From the NCBI GenBank assembly GCA_037974665.1, contig CM075781.1:36921735-36985734 (forward strand): DNA of 64,000 nt, in the 5' to 3' direction. A program made the translations under genes and the position numbers. The DNA comes from Ehretia macrophylla. Its lineage: Eukaryota > Streptophyta > Magnoliopsida > Boraginales > Ehretiaceae. The notes under the pieces are model-generated. The model was not told where the DNA came from. It ran no database searches and saw nothing but the letters and a program-made list of their open reading frames with translations. Of this stretch, positions 35,690 through 47,990 are shown in pieces. The number at the start of each line of letters is the position of its first letter. Positions within the stretch are counted from its first letter, which is position 1.

Positions 35690-36083
35690 TTATGACGGGA
35701 CATCTGGGTTAGTTGGTATATCTCGACTACCAAGGTAATGATTGGAGTAGTGACGGGACCTCTGGGTTAGCTAGTATATCTTGATTACCAAGGTAATGAT
35801 TGGGTAGTGACGGGACATCCGGGTTAGCCGGTATATCTCGACTACCAATGTATTGATTGAGCTAGTAATGGGACCTCCGAGTTAGCCGGTATATCTTGAC
35901 TACCAATGTAATGATTGGGGTAGTGATGGGACCTCCGGGTTAGCCGGTATATCTTGACTACCAAGATAATGATTGGGGTAGTGACGGGACCTCCGGGTTA
36001 GCCGGTATATCTCAACTACCAAGGTAATTATTGAGGTAGTGACGGGACCTCCGGGTTTGCTGGTATATCTTGACTACCAAAGA
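35690..36083. repeat. 58-bp tandem repeat, about 7 copies
   Basis: Units contain GACGGGACCTCCGGGTTAGC then GGTATATCTCGACTACCAA then ATGATTGGGGTAGT. Copies differ by a few bases each. Such subrepeats occur inside long plant LTRs. Confidence 0.9.
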
Positions 36084-36095
36084 ATTGCCTCCTTT

Positions 36096-37125
36096 TGTAA
36101 CACCCTGATCCCTCACGAGACCGGTGTTCCCAATTCCGTTCCCAAGGCATGAGAAACGAGGAGAAACGAACAGAGTCTTCTATGTTAATAGGACAATCAA
36201 AAACCTACTAGTAGCAAATACGACCACAATACAACACCCTAACACCAACCGTCCTACTTTGCCCAATCTCAAGGCCATTTGAGCCTTAGACATAAAAACA
36301 TAACCACTCGAGCATACAATCTAAAGACAATAAAGTCTATCTCTAGCTATTACATGCCACTACTCTATCAAATTATATAAGGCTGTAATTTAGTTTACAA
36401 TCCAACAAACCATACCAAAATACCTACAAGACCTCACGGGTCTCAACTAGGACATAATCACATTAAATCCCATCTTCACAAGCAGCTTGCAACCTCAGCA
36501 AGATAAACAACCAACAACACGACACACAAGATAGTTGTTCTAATTGTACCTGAAAATGTTAAAACGTGGAATGAGTAACTAGAGTTACTCAGTGAGGGAG
36601 GTAATGTAGCATACCAATGAATGCTTTCATGAGATGCAACAAGGATAATAACATATACAACACAAAATAACAAAACTATTTAGACAAATATTTAACCACG
36701 TATAAAAAGGATACGGTTTCATGTTTGTTTTCAATCACGAGTCACAAGTCACGAGCCAAGATCTTCAAACAAGTGACGGCAAACCCCTTATTCCTCCAAA
36801 TGGGGTACTCTGGATGTACCCCGATCCTACGACCCTTTCTCCTGAGGTAACTTCATATGCCCCAACAAGGTGAACCACGCCTCTGGGGTAGTGGAGTATA
36901 CTTAGCGAGAGAAAGAGAATAGGCACCATGGGAGTCGAGGGAGCACGGCAAGCCCGATGTCGCCCGTGTTTCTCGACGCTACCATGTCCAAAAATGTTAC
37001 GTAACCCCGAGTCAAGATCACGAGAGCCAAGAATATCAAGTCACATAAGAAGAATGACAAATTAGGCCCCCCTCGCAGTTAATCACAAATAACAAGAAAA
37101 GTCAGAAGCTATCAAGTAAATATTG
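36096..37125 (-). mobile_element. Truncated LTR of the long-LTR family
   Basis: Begins TGTAACACCCTGATCCC and follows 14612 to about 15560 in the solo LTR; for example GGTACTCTGGATGTACCCCG near 36801. The match stops at about 37125. No partner end or target duplication is seen. It is a fossil fragment, more diverged than the pair at 43-51 kb. Confidence 0.75.
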
Positions 37126-37535
37126 TAACTAGCTAGACCAAAAAGTCTTTGGCAACACAAGAAGTTATTTAGATGAAGCACAAAACAATATTGTAACTAG
37201 CTATAAGTATGAAAATCACTCCATACATCTAATTAATGAAAGGGCGATATGGTGCACCAAATTAAATTAAATTTGATTGTCACGTGTTTGGTCCACATCT
37301 TGATAAATTCTACTATGGAGAAAGTAAAAGTTGTTCAAGCTGAATAATCTTGACTCAAGAGAGTGGTCCTTGACAGAAAATGAATTATTACATGGCTTCA
37401 AGGGGATTGCACATAGACATGATTGGACCTAATTTTTTAAAATATGGCACCCTGAATATTTGTCTTACTTTTTATGTTCCAAAAGAAAGAGAGACGTCAA
37501 TAACCATCCATTTTCTGGCCTGAGTTTAGTCCTCA
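37126..37535. other. Unassigned AT-rich stretch
   Basis: No gene or element end is seen. A phrase CGTGTTTGGTCCAC near 37283 recalls 13453-13467, hinting at a shared old repeat. Confidence 0.35.
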
Positions 37536-38338
37536 TTCTTTAAAAGGTTAAGTGCCCCTTTATACTTTTGTTAAGATGCACATGACCTCCCTATATTTTT
37601 AAAAGTACACAAAACTCTCTTATGATTTTCAAAACATATCACGGTTAGTCATTCTGTCAAAAAAATCGTTAATTCTAATAGCAAGTGTATGACACACACC
37701 TATTTTGCAACTAGGATTGTTCTTTTATCAATTTTACAATAAAATATATTTATTCATTTACTAAAATACCCTTTTCACAAAAAATATTTCTAAAAAATCA
37801 AACAGTTATCTTCTTCCCCAAAAACCCCCTCCTCCCGCTAGCCTCCTCCACCACCATTCTCCCTCATCCCCCTTCCCCTGCAACCCCCCCTTCCCCGCCC
37901 CTGCAAAACACCTTCAGCCACCCTACCTCATCGCCGTGGAACTTATCTAGTAGATGACTTCTTGCTACATGATTAATAAGAATCTGATGATAGCTTATTC
38001 GTTCTCAATTTGACTAACTACACAAATTAGAAAAGGTAAATTGCGCCTAGCCCCTCTGTGGTTATTAAAAAAAGGTGCACGAAACCCTCATCCGTTAAGA
38101 AAATCATTTAACTTAACTGGAAGTGTGATGCACGCGTGTCCTTTGCGATTTTGCAACAATAAACTAACGTTTCCCACTTTATTATTGACTTTTTGGACCA
38201 ATATACCCTCTCACAAAGCCAACCCTCACCCCATATCCTAAATCCCTAACTCCTAAATCCCTAATCCCAAACCCTAGCCCCCAAATCGTGCTATGTGTGT
38301 GAGAATGTGTTTTATTTTGATTATTTCCTATAATCCAC

Positions 38339-38340
<2 letters not shown>

Positions 38341-38423
<83 letters not shown>
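38341..38423. repeat. (TA)n tract inside inner element
   Basis: About 83 bp of TA dinucleotide. Tyr-Ile frames through it are artefacts. Confidence 0.95.
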
Positions 38424-38426
<3 letters not shown>

Positions 38427-38676
38427 GCCTACATACAAGTGATTGTGAAGGCTTTGACGCTATCATCTCCAAGATAACCAAGAAAAATAAACTGCCAACG
38501 CATGGGAAGTTCATGGGCTTAAATATAAGCAAAAGAAAAAATGTGTTGCATAACTTGGGGATGAAATTGAAGGCTGTAAAAATGTCTTGATCTAGCACCA
38601 GAGAAGAGGCCTACGATTGATGAGCTTCGGCGGTGTGACTTCATAAATCTGAGTTCATAAGGCTGTAAAAATGTCT

Positions 38677-38678
<2 letters not shown>

Positions 38679-38742
<64 letters not shown>
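38679..38742. repeat. Second (TA)n tract inside inner element
   Basis: About 64 bp of TA dinucleotide, preceded by GGCTGTAAAAATGTCTTGAT, a phrase also present at 38571. Confidence 0.95.
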
Positions 38743-38748
<6 letters not shown>

Positions 38749-40017
38749 CAACTGTGTATGTATATAAATGTATATATGTGTTCGGCTATGTATGTATTTT
38801 TTTTTTCAACATCATGCTTACCATTGTGGTGTTGGCAGCATTGTGGGTATTAGTGGTAGAGGGGAGTAGTGGCGGGTTTGGTGGTAGTAGTAGCTGGGTT
38901 TGGGGATGGTGGTGGGTTTAGGGGTGGTGGTGGTAGGTTTGGGTGGTGGCGAGTTTGGTAGTAGTGGTGAGGGGTTTGTGTTTGGTCTGTTTTTTGTTTT
39001 AAATTTTGATGGGGGTATATTTGTCATTTTGATATTTCTGTTAAAAAACTAACATAAGTTAGCTAATGGGGAGAGTATGTACCATTTCGTTTTACCACAA
39101 GGGGGCTATGCGCAATTTACCCAATTAGAAAAAATACCAATTCGTTGTTTTTTTTCTTTTTTACTTTCTTACATCACTTTCAAAAAATATTGTATCTTGT
39201 GCCCTCTTGTTGGGGATCAAGATGTTAGAATGAAGACTATATAGACGAGAAGTAAGATAGAATATTTAACGTACTTTAACAAAACCTACATCTACAGCAG
39301 GCATACACCTAAAACAAAAATTATACTAATAGTGAATAATACAACTTTAAAACCCCTTGGCAGAATCCTACAATTTCTTGCAAATCGAACATTCATGATA
39401 TTACTTACCAATTCAATTGTCTATTTACAGGGTTATACTTAGCTTGCCCCACAAAGAAAGAAAATATTAAAAAAAAAAAAAAACAAGAAAACAAAATAGA
39501 GCAGATAGTTCATATTATACAAGTGACACACTCTATTTCTTAAGCTCGATCATATTCTTTTTCTTTGTCAAACGTAAGAGATTGATAATGGAGTGCCAAA
39601 GAAAACTCAAAGAAGTGATGGGCATCCGCGCCACAACACACAAATTCACAATATCAAGCTTTTTCATCCTTTTTTATGCTAAGAAATAAACAATTGAAAG
39701 ATATTTACTCTTTACAATATGTATGTATAGAAAGATGGACTTGGAAATATTTTAATATTTTTGGAGATTATTGTTTAGAGATATATGTATATGTGTAATA
39801 AGTAAAAGGGAAAGGAAAAAAGAGAGAGAAAAAAATAGAGGTATTTATGTCTTTTACCATTTTCTGTCAACAAAGTTAACGGAAAAGTGAAGAGGGGGTA
39901 ACCGTGATATGTTTTGAAAACCACAAGAGGGTTTTGTGCACTTTTAAAAGTATAGGGGGTTCCTTTGCACTTTAACAAAAGTATAGGGGGGTCTTATACA
40001 CCTCACCCTTATTTAAA

Positions 40018-40560
40018 TAGTGAAGTAGGTTTGTATCAACTTAAACTAATACAATAATTGGTTTAACTTAAAACACAAGATTGTATATCCTTATAAATAA
40101 TTAAGTTAGTAAAAATCCTAAATGTTGGCCCTCTACCCTCTCCAGAGTCTTATGAACTAGCTAATGAGTTACTACTAACCCACCCAAAAAACAAAGGGAT
40201 GTCGAATTTCAGAAGCAAAATCTCAATAGTAGATTTAAGAGTCTACAACCATATAATTTATTATCCGGGTAATAAATATATTAAAAAATACAATAAGCTC
40301 ATATCTAATAGTTTAAACTTTTTGATGATATGGTTATATTTAACATGGTATTAGAGTTGGGCCTTGATCTAGTCGTATTCGTCCATGTGTGACTCATCTG
40401 ATTCATCGTTTTGCTCTCGCTGACTCGCTTCCCTCAATGTCAGCTCGCTTTCATATCTCGATTCTCATCAGTTATATGAGAAGGGGTATTGAATCCCACA
40501 TTGACCATTCATAATAAAAAAGACCACTTAATATGGTCATGAACCAATTTCACTTGATAT
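40018..40560. other. AT-rich stretch with a primer-site-like phrase
   Basis: TGGTATTAGAGTTGGGCC near 40350 looks like a degenerate retroelement primer site. A 20-bp phrase, ATATATTAAAAAATACAATA, at about 40277 recurs near 41763 on the other side of the next element. No gene is seen. Confidence 0.35.
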
Positions 40561-40569
40561 CAATTAGTT

Positions 40570-41710
40570 GAGTAATGCTATATATCACTCATTTTTTCAT
40601 CACCCTTTTATCACCTCTTATGCGGAGTCTTACGTGTCATGCCAACTAGATGATATTTTAATTTCTCTTTCCTTCTTTTACTTTTTTTTCTCTCTCTTCT
40701 TAATCATTTTCTCTCTCTCAATTAATATTTACTCAAATCATTTTATTCTTTCTTTAACTATATACATCCAACATCACTTTTTCAACCAAAATCCAACTTT
40801 CTTGGTTCCCAACCCATTGTTAATTTTAAGAACTCTTCATCATTGTTCTGAAATGATGGGTTTCTAATAGGGCAATTCCAAAATGTAATTTCAATCATTT
40901 CCAAATTCACAATGGTTTTTCAAAAAAGTAAATAGATTTGATTGAATATTTTACTTTACACCATATATCCTCAAATTGTGACATACTTGTTTGATGATAA
41001 TTGCTATCTTAAATTGAAACAAAATAACACATATTTCTTCCTAGAAAAAAAAATTAAATCTAACTCATTTTTTACTCGCAAGTTCTAAGTCGTCATAATT
41101 ATATTGTTAAATAGATAAGCTGAATGCTTTAAACTTATTACATTAATGCATCTGTATAACTAACAATTATTTTTTTTAAAGGGAAAAACCTCTTGGTCCT
41201 TAGTTTTGGGAACCGAATAAATGAAGCTTATTCATTTTATTATTGTCTTACTATGAATGGTACTTCATGAAATTAAATCCAATGTCATATAATTGCACGT
41301 TATAGGTCATCTCCTAAAAAACCTTTTGATTTAGATTGATACTTTTTTGGCTTTTGGACTAGTGCAAAAATTTGACACAAAAAGAAAAGACTAGTGCAAG
41401 AGACTCACTTTTGGATTTAAAAGAAACTTGCCAATGTTGAGTCGAGAAGAAAAAGATGGAGAGTTCCTAAAGTCAGCAACAGATTAGGATTTAAGAAAAG
41501 TAAAATATTTGAATAAATATTAGTTAAGAGAGAGAAAAATATTTGAGTAAATGTTCAGTAAGAGACAAAGAGAGAAAGAAATTAAGAAAAGAAAGAAAAA
41601 AATTAAAAGAAGAAAGAGAAAATAAAGGTATTGTCGAGTTGACATGTCATGTAGGATTTCATGCAAAAGGTGATAAAATGGTGATGGAAGAATGATATAT
41701 AGTATTACTC
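40570..41710. mobile_element. 1.14-kb long-TIR element (Mutator-like)
   Basis: Starts GAGTAATGCTATATATCA and ends with its near-inverse. The repeats extend about 180 bp and include purine- or pyrimidine-rich arms (CTCTCTTCTTAATC / GAAAGAAATTAAGAAAAG). Flanks CAATTAGTT and GAATTAATT (40561-40569, 41711-41719) agree at 7 of 9 bases, a decayed 9-bp duplication. No transposase. Confidence 0.65.
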
Positions 41711-41754
41711 GAATTAATTTGAAAACTCATGATTCTCAACTTCACTTGACAGGG

Positions 41755-42155
41755 CGTGTTGAATATATTAAAAAATACAATAAACCCTGATAAGTAATAA
41801 ACACACGTTTAGTTTTTGATAGCTTTACATTTATTTGTTGTAATCCTGTATTATATTTTTTATAGGTTTCATCATAGCTATATTATCTTATAAACTGTTA
41901 TAAATAACGTACTCATGTTACACAGTAATACAAGAGAAAAAATATCCTTAGCTTTAAATCTTTTATGGTATCAACCGTCCTAGACTAATAGTCTTTTTCA
42001 TTACTCCACCTTGCCTTTTTTCCTGCTTCAATTACTCACCTTTCAATATCAATCAAATGGCATCAATAACACCAACATCCACAGAATCATCTACATCATC
42101 TACCATAGTCAAATTTTTAACAGTTTATATTTTTATATTAGATAGATAAATATTT
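41755..42155 (+). mobile_element. Copia-type 5' end remnant
   Basis: LTR-like text is followed by TTATGGTATCAACCG (about 41963), a primer-site-like sequence, and then by MASITPTSTESSTSST (from 42058), the sort of Ser/Thr-rich start seen in plant Copia gag. It is cut off by the Tat element at 42161. Fossil fragment; the rest is not seen beyond 59897. Confidence 0.5.
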
Positions 42156-42160
42156 AGATG

Positions 42161-42618
42161 TGTCGAGGTCGAGAATCTCGCAGCTGAGGTTGGACGGCTA
42201 CTCTTGCCAAGCTGGACTTCCGGGTCGACGGCTGAGCTGAACTTTCAGGTTGCATGCGTGACCTGCACAAGGAAATGGAAGGAAAATGCAAGGTGACGAC
42301 CCAGATTTTCCCCTCGAGCATGCGAATGATTAGTATGTCTGAGCTGGCAAGGTATCTAAAAGTATTAATGATGAGTTACCCCCCAAGTGAGAGGGGTGGA
42401 GCTCAATGTATACTTAATTCGGATCTGACAGTATTTAATGCAACGCAGCTTTATGTCCCATCAGAACAGTTGGCGTAGAGGTCAGGGTTTTCCTGGGTCA
42501 ATGTGAGGTCGGGTCAGCATCCAGGTTGGGCATTAGCTGAATGGGCTGGCTTTGACTCGGGTTGGCCTACCTCAGCTCGGTGTGAGTAGCTTACCTTAGC
42601 TCGGGGGCCCCCTCGTCA
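42161..42618 (-). repeat. Tat element 3' LTR
   Basis: 458-bp LTR, TG...CA. The adjacent interior (TTGGGGGATAGAT on the minus strand) fits a polypurine tract. Confidence 0.88.
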
Positions 42619-43057
42619 ATCTATCCCCCAAGTCGAGCTCGCAATGGTGAGATCTAGATTTGGGAGTTGTTCCCGATCTGGAGGTTTGCCGACCCTGACG
42701 GGGGAAGAAGGCCACGTCGGCAAAGCTCTCCCTCAGATAGTTGACACGTCACCCAAAAATTATGACAAGATGCGACATTTGGGATTCCTGAGGCGGTTAC
42801 AGTAGTTGCCTATAAATAGGGCCATGATGCTCGGGATTTATTTCACACTTTGTCTACGAAATTTGAAGAGCTTTCAGGTCGGCAACTAGAGTGGTCAGAT
42901 TTTTGAGCTCGGCAACCAGAGTGTTTGGCAAATTCAGGTTGGTATCCCATTAGCTCAGAATCAGTTAGCTCGGTTCGTATTCCACAACTAGAGCCGTTAG
43001 GTACGTCCCGACTCCCTTTAGATCATTCATGTACATACATTTTTATTTCATATATAG

Positions 43058-43378
43058 GATGGGAAAGTCGGAATCAGAAGATTCCTAAGCGATGGAGGTG
43101 AGGTCCTATTGGGAGAACGAGATTCTGTCGAGCTCGGAATCCACCTCGGGGGGAGACCAAGGTGATGACAGTTCCAGGGTATCTCAAAGGTCAGTCCGGT
43201 GACCCGAGCCCAGAGATAGTGACGAGGACTACCAAGTCATTGGGGTCAGGCGAGTGCAAGAAGAGGCCGAGGTGGACCCTTTGGCCGACATGGGAGACTT
43301 GGGAGATAAAGATGATGGGTCCCCCTTGAATCAATTGGAAGGGCTTAAGCTACCATAGGAGTACTTAGCTAGAGCTTC
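43058..43378 (+). pseudogene. 5' part of the Tat antisense gene
   Basis: A Ser/Glu/Asp-rich coding-like stretch begins MGKSESEDS and runs up to the insertion point of the nested element. It resembles the acidic N-terminal part expected upstream of the frame at 51547. Fossil. Confidence 0.5.
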
Positions 43379-46300
43379 TGTGACAACCCGGACCTAGCAT
43401 ATAGACATTTTATTAGTTTGCATTTAATTTATTTTATTAAATTGCACCATTCTTGAAAAATGTGTTACAATAACTGTTGTATTCACTTAAATTTTATTCA
43501 ATTGGCTTTCCCAAAATAATTATTTTATTATTTTATTTATTAGAATTTATTTTACTAACAATTTAAAATGATTTAATTTCACTATTTGAATGTGAAGCCT
43601 CGAACCCGGGAATAATAATTTTTATTTATTTATTATCACCATTTGTATTTATTTAAATTATATTTAATTGATTTACATAAAGTCATTAATTTATTATTTT
43701 CATTATTTGTATTTATTTAATTTATATTTAAATAATTTACCCGGGACACTTATTCTATTATTTTAATTATTTAAATTGTTTCACATGTCTTTAAATTAAT
43801 TTATCTTACTGTTCGAATGGGAAGCTCGGACCCGGATCTGAACGAACTAGTTTGTTATGTTAATAATTATATTTATTTATGTTTCACGGACCTGAAGGAA
43901 CTGACTTATTATTTTTAGTAAAAATATTTATTTATTTGGCCCGAACCTGAACGGGCTATCTTAAAATTTTTAGTAATAAATGTATTTATGTGAATTTCAT
44001 CTAATTACCAAAAATGATTATCTTATATTTATTACTTGTTTATAATTAATTTACTTAGTTTTCTCGAGCCCAAAAAGACTTTTAATTTATTATATATGAT
44101 TATTCTGTGTGCATATTTGAATTAATTTTCCTTTATTTGATCTTATTTGTTATTATATGTTTTTAAATTTTAAGTTTAACTTGAGCCCGAGTAAAATTTT
44201 AAACTACTTTATTTTTCGAATTTGATATTTTTTCCCTGAACATTTTTGTATTTAATATATTCGTTCATTATCGGAATGTACATTTCGTATCCCGAGCATG
44301 AGGAAAATAAATATTTCTAGTGTCCCTGAGTGAATAGTGATAGTTTATTATTTTAGGCCTTTAGTATTCTTATTAGTTTTTACTTAGTTTTATAGCCAAT
44401 TATATTTAATAAAAGCCCAGATCATTAGTAGACCATTTATTTACTTAGCATTTACTTACTTATACATAATAGTTAAGACAAAACAAAACAAAACAAAACA
44501 AAGGAAAAAGAAATGTAAAGCTAAATTAGGACTTTTAACCAATTGTTATATGTACATATTATTATATCATACTTATATTATATGATTACATAAGTCAAAG
44601 CATTAGGAAAATGAAAGATGTTGGATCAGCTGCAGCATAGGAAAAAAAAACGTGGGACCAAGCTAGACTTTAGCCAAAGTAGATATGTATTTATACTTCT
44701 ATTAATTGTTAAACAAAGAAAAACAAAGAGCACAAAAGAAAGCAATAGAACAGGCAACCAGTGAGCAAACTGTGAGCCATTTTTGGAGCTTAAGGTTGAC
44801 TTCCTTTTCATTTTCCTTCCCTTTAAGCCAAGGTCAAAGGAGGTTTAAGCTATTTTCCTTCATTTCCTAGCTTTACTAAGGTGAGAGAGTTTCACTTTCT
44901 TGAAGTTTGAAGTTTTTGCATTTTTGTTGAATTTTTTGATTTGTCAATTATAGCTATAAAACTTGTTATGAATGCTTATTATGTGTTTATTAGGACCTAT
45001 AGAGTTAACTTTTGAAGCTTGTTATCAAATTTTGTGGTTAAATGTTGAGATTGAATGAAGAAGATGATGAATAGTGCTCAAAATTAGGGTTTTGCTAAAA
45101 CTTGCTAAATAGATTGAATTGAGGCTTCTTTTAGGTGTTTTAGACGTTAGCGGAACTAGTTAAAGACCCATGTGAAGTTGAATCACCCGAAACCGAGCTA
45201 AATTGCAAAATTAGTCAACTTTTAAAAGAAAACTTTTCTCGTTGTCCAATCCGGGCACATTTGGGCTATGGTTGGGTATCCTTGGGGTATGGAAGCACTA
45301 TTGGTGCTTTCGTTACGCGAAATTGGGGTTTGGATAATATAGTTGTAGTTAAAACCCGCTTGGGGCCTTCCCGAGTTTTTGCTTCTAAAATGAGTTTTTA
45401 TGATTTTAATAGGTGTCTTTTAGCTTAATTAGGACTATAGTATGATTTGTAGGTAGTTTGGAAACCTTGAATTGTCCATAGGAGAAGAAAAACTTGGTTT
45501 AAGAAAAGGGAAATGTAGTATTTGGCATGTTTTGATGCATCTAGAGCTTGTTGAAGTGTTGTCATGCATTATATTGTTTGTCTAAACTTCAATTGAGCTA
45601 TTCAAATAGTTGGTGAAGAAAAGTTATGTTGTATGCCTCTTTTAGAGAATTATATTGCTATATTGTGTATTTGTTAGCTTATATTGTAATTATTTGCGAG
45701 GGCGGCCTACTTTGTCGTCCCTCATATGTGTTAATTGTTATACTTGGTTCTCGTGATCATGTTTTGGGTTGCGCAACCTTTTCGGACATGGGAACGTCTA
45801 GAAACACGGGCGGCATCGGGCTTGCCGTGCTCTCTCAACTACCATGGTGCCTATTCCATTTTCGCTAAGGCATACTCCACTACCCTAGAGGTGTGGTTCA
45901 CCTGCTGGGCATGGACCTACCTCAGGAGAAAGGGTCGTAGGATTGGGATACATCCGGAGTATCTCAACTTGTTGGAGTAAGGGGTTTGCCGGCACTTGCG
46001 TGAAGTTCGTGGCTAGTGGCTCGTGATTGAAGCCTTGAAGTGGAACCGTATCATTTTTAATTTGGTTAATTACTTGGCTATTTAACTTTGTTGGTTTATG
46101 TTGTATATATATGAAATTATTGTGTTTGCATATCATATTGTACGCCCGTTATGTTGTATTACCTCCCTCACTGAGTAACTTGGTTACTCATTCCTCTTTT
46201 CAACATATTTTAGGAAAAAGCTGAAGATTGGATTGCCTCCTGTGTGACCTACTTGCTCTATCATGTGTAAAACATGGAAAAATGTGATCATGATATGCTT

Positions 46301-46834
46301 GTATTGTATTTGAGATTTTGTGCCCTTGTATGTATTTATGTTATATCAAGGAATGTAATATTAAAGTTTTAGTTTTGTTTGGTGATTAGGTACTAGTGGG
46401 CTTGTAATATCTTATATTTGATTTATTTTATTACTTAGTAGTGCATGCTTGTATGGACGATGAAAACTAGTTAGTTGGTTGGACACAAATTATAAGAAAG
46501 TTTGATTGATAATATAGAGTGGTATGATAAGTGGATTAAAAAGATAGAACTTCAATGGATTTAATTTTGCATGCTTGTGTGATATGTTGTTGGGTTCCAA
46601 GGCTCGGATGGCCTTGAGAAGCTGGTTGGCTTTATGAATCTTGAAAGCTAGGTTGTATAAATGGTTGATTGTGATTCAGGTCTTGTATGTGACTGTTGAC
46701 AGGTTTCTAGATAGACCTATATATAAGGGAAATTCCATCCGTTTTTCCTTAAATTTTGTGCCGGGGTTTGGATTTGGGTTGATTATAGTTTGGTTAATAG
46801 AAGTTCCGGTTCCGTGAGGGATCGGGGCGTTACA
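43379..46834 (+). repeat. 5' LTR of the nested element
   Basis: 3456 bp, AT-rich in its first kilobase. Short open frames within it (for example near 44626 and 45626) recur in the other LTR and show no family resemblance. Confidence 0.9.
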
Positions 46835-47990
46835 GTTGTAGTATCAGAGCTTAGATAGCTCTCAGCCGGGAAAAGGTCTTCGGCCTATTGGGTAGTGACC
46901 TTTTATCATGTGCTTGTAAAGTATGTTACATGGACAGAGTGTTATGTATGGTTTGTATGTCTTGAATGTATATGTGTTTTATGTGACTTATTTGTGTAAT
47001 GAATGAGGATTGTGTGATATGTATGTTGTGTTATATGATTTGGTGTGCACCTATGTGATCTCTTTGTGATGTAAGTGAAACTTATATGATATGTGTGCTT
47101 ATATGATTATGTGTACATCTAAGTGATTTCATGAATAACTACTTGCTTCAACTATTAGTAGCAATACGTGTGTTTGAATTCTGTGAACTAAGTTATTGTG
47201 AGTAACAGGATAACTAGCTAATCAAAACTAAGTGTTATTAGTTTCTAGTACTGCTTATAATTGCATAAGTAATCTAAAGTATTCATTGAGCATATGTGAT
47301 AGTTGTATAACATGTGAAATTTTATCACATAATATGTACATGCTATAAGAAGTTCATCTTGTATAATCTTAATTGCATGCATCCACTACCCGTTGAATTG
47401 GTAAGTAAACTCTCCCCTATAAAGATGACCAGAATTGGGTTTTCTGAAGATGTAGACCAGCAGAGCTGATTGTAGTACATATCTGAGATCAACAAGAAGT
47501 ACTTCGAGAAGCAAGCTTTGGATTTTCTTTGGTAATCTCTCTCGACATTCTACTTGTGAGTTCTTATTCAATAATATTTGGTATTTTCTTTGGTATTCGC
47601 ATTTGGACTACTTCTCTGGAGCTCTTATACAACAATCACATTGGAAATTCTTATGTGGTGTTCCTAGTCGGAAGGATTCTTACTCAATCTTCTAAATTGG
47701 TATTCTAATTCGGAGCCTTTATTTGGCACCCTTATTGCAAGATTTCTTGCATGGTATTTCCTTTGATAGCCTACTGAAGTTTTCATCGGTATTTCTTCGG
47801 CACATGTGTGGGTATTCTTCTTGGCATATTACTTTGAAGTTCTTATTTGAGATGCTTATTTGATAAACTTCCTTGTCGTAATCGGTGATTTTCGCATTCG
47901 AGCTTCTTATCCAAATTGTTCAAGATGCATACGAGGAGTTCACTTAAAATGAGAAATTGCGAGGACACAATTTTTGTAAGGAGGGGAGAG
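46835..47990 (+). other. Non-coding interior of the nested element
   Basis: Primer site at the left end, polypurine tract at the right end, and AT-rich or T-rich text between them, with no recognisable protein. Confidence 0.8.

Larger units (their letters stand above)
38034..39122. mobile_element. Inner Mutator-like element, 1.09 kb
   Basis: Ends AGGTAAATTGCGCCTAGCCCC and, from the right, GGGTAAATTGCGCATAGCCC are inverted repeats. A perfect 9-bp duplication, AATTAGAAA, flanks it (38025-38033 and 39123-39131). Inside are two long (TA)n runs, a G/T-rich right arm and a 55-codon open stretch (38423-38590) between the TA runs. No transposase is seen, so it is non-autonomous. Confidence 0.85.
37545..40008. 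mobile_element. Outer Mutator-like element, 2.46 kb
   Basis: Inverted terminal repeats of about 110-150 bp begin AGGTTAAGTGCCCC on the left and read GGGTGAGGTGTATAAG inward from the right. Both pass through CTATACTTTTGTTAA-like and CAAAACATATCACGGTT phrases. Flanks TTCTTTAAA (37536-37544) and TTATTTAAA (40009-40017) form a 9-bp duplication with one mismatch. There is no transposase. It hosts a second element at 38034-39122. Confidence 0.75.

Noticed and set aside
35690-36083. CRISPR-like regular repeat array
   Set aside because: The 58-bp units are adjacent with no unique spacers, and the DNA is plant nuclear. It is a plain tandem repeat.
38182-38921. Tyr-Ile repeat proteins near the TA tracts
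   Set aside because: They are translations of (TA)n microsatellites. The same holds for the frame at 22948.
42254-42478. 74-codon frame near 42.3 kb
   Set aside because: It lies wholly within the Tat LTR.
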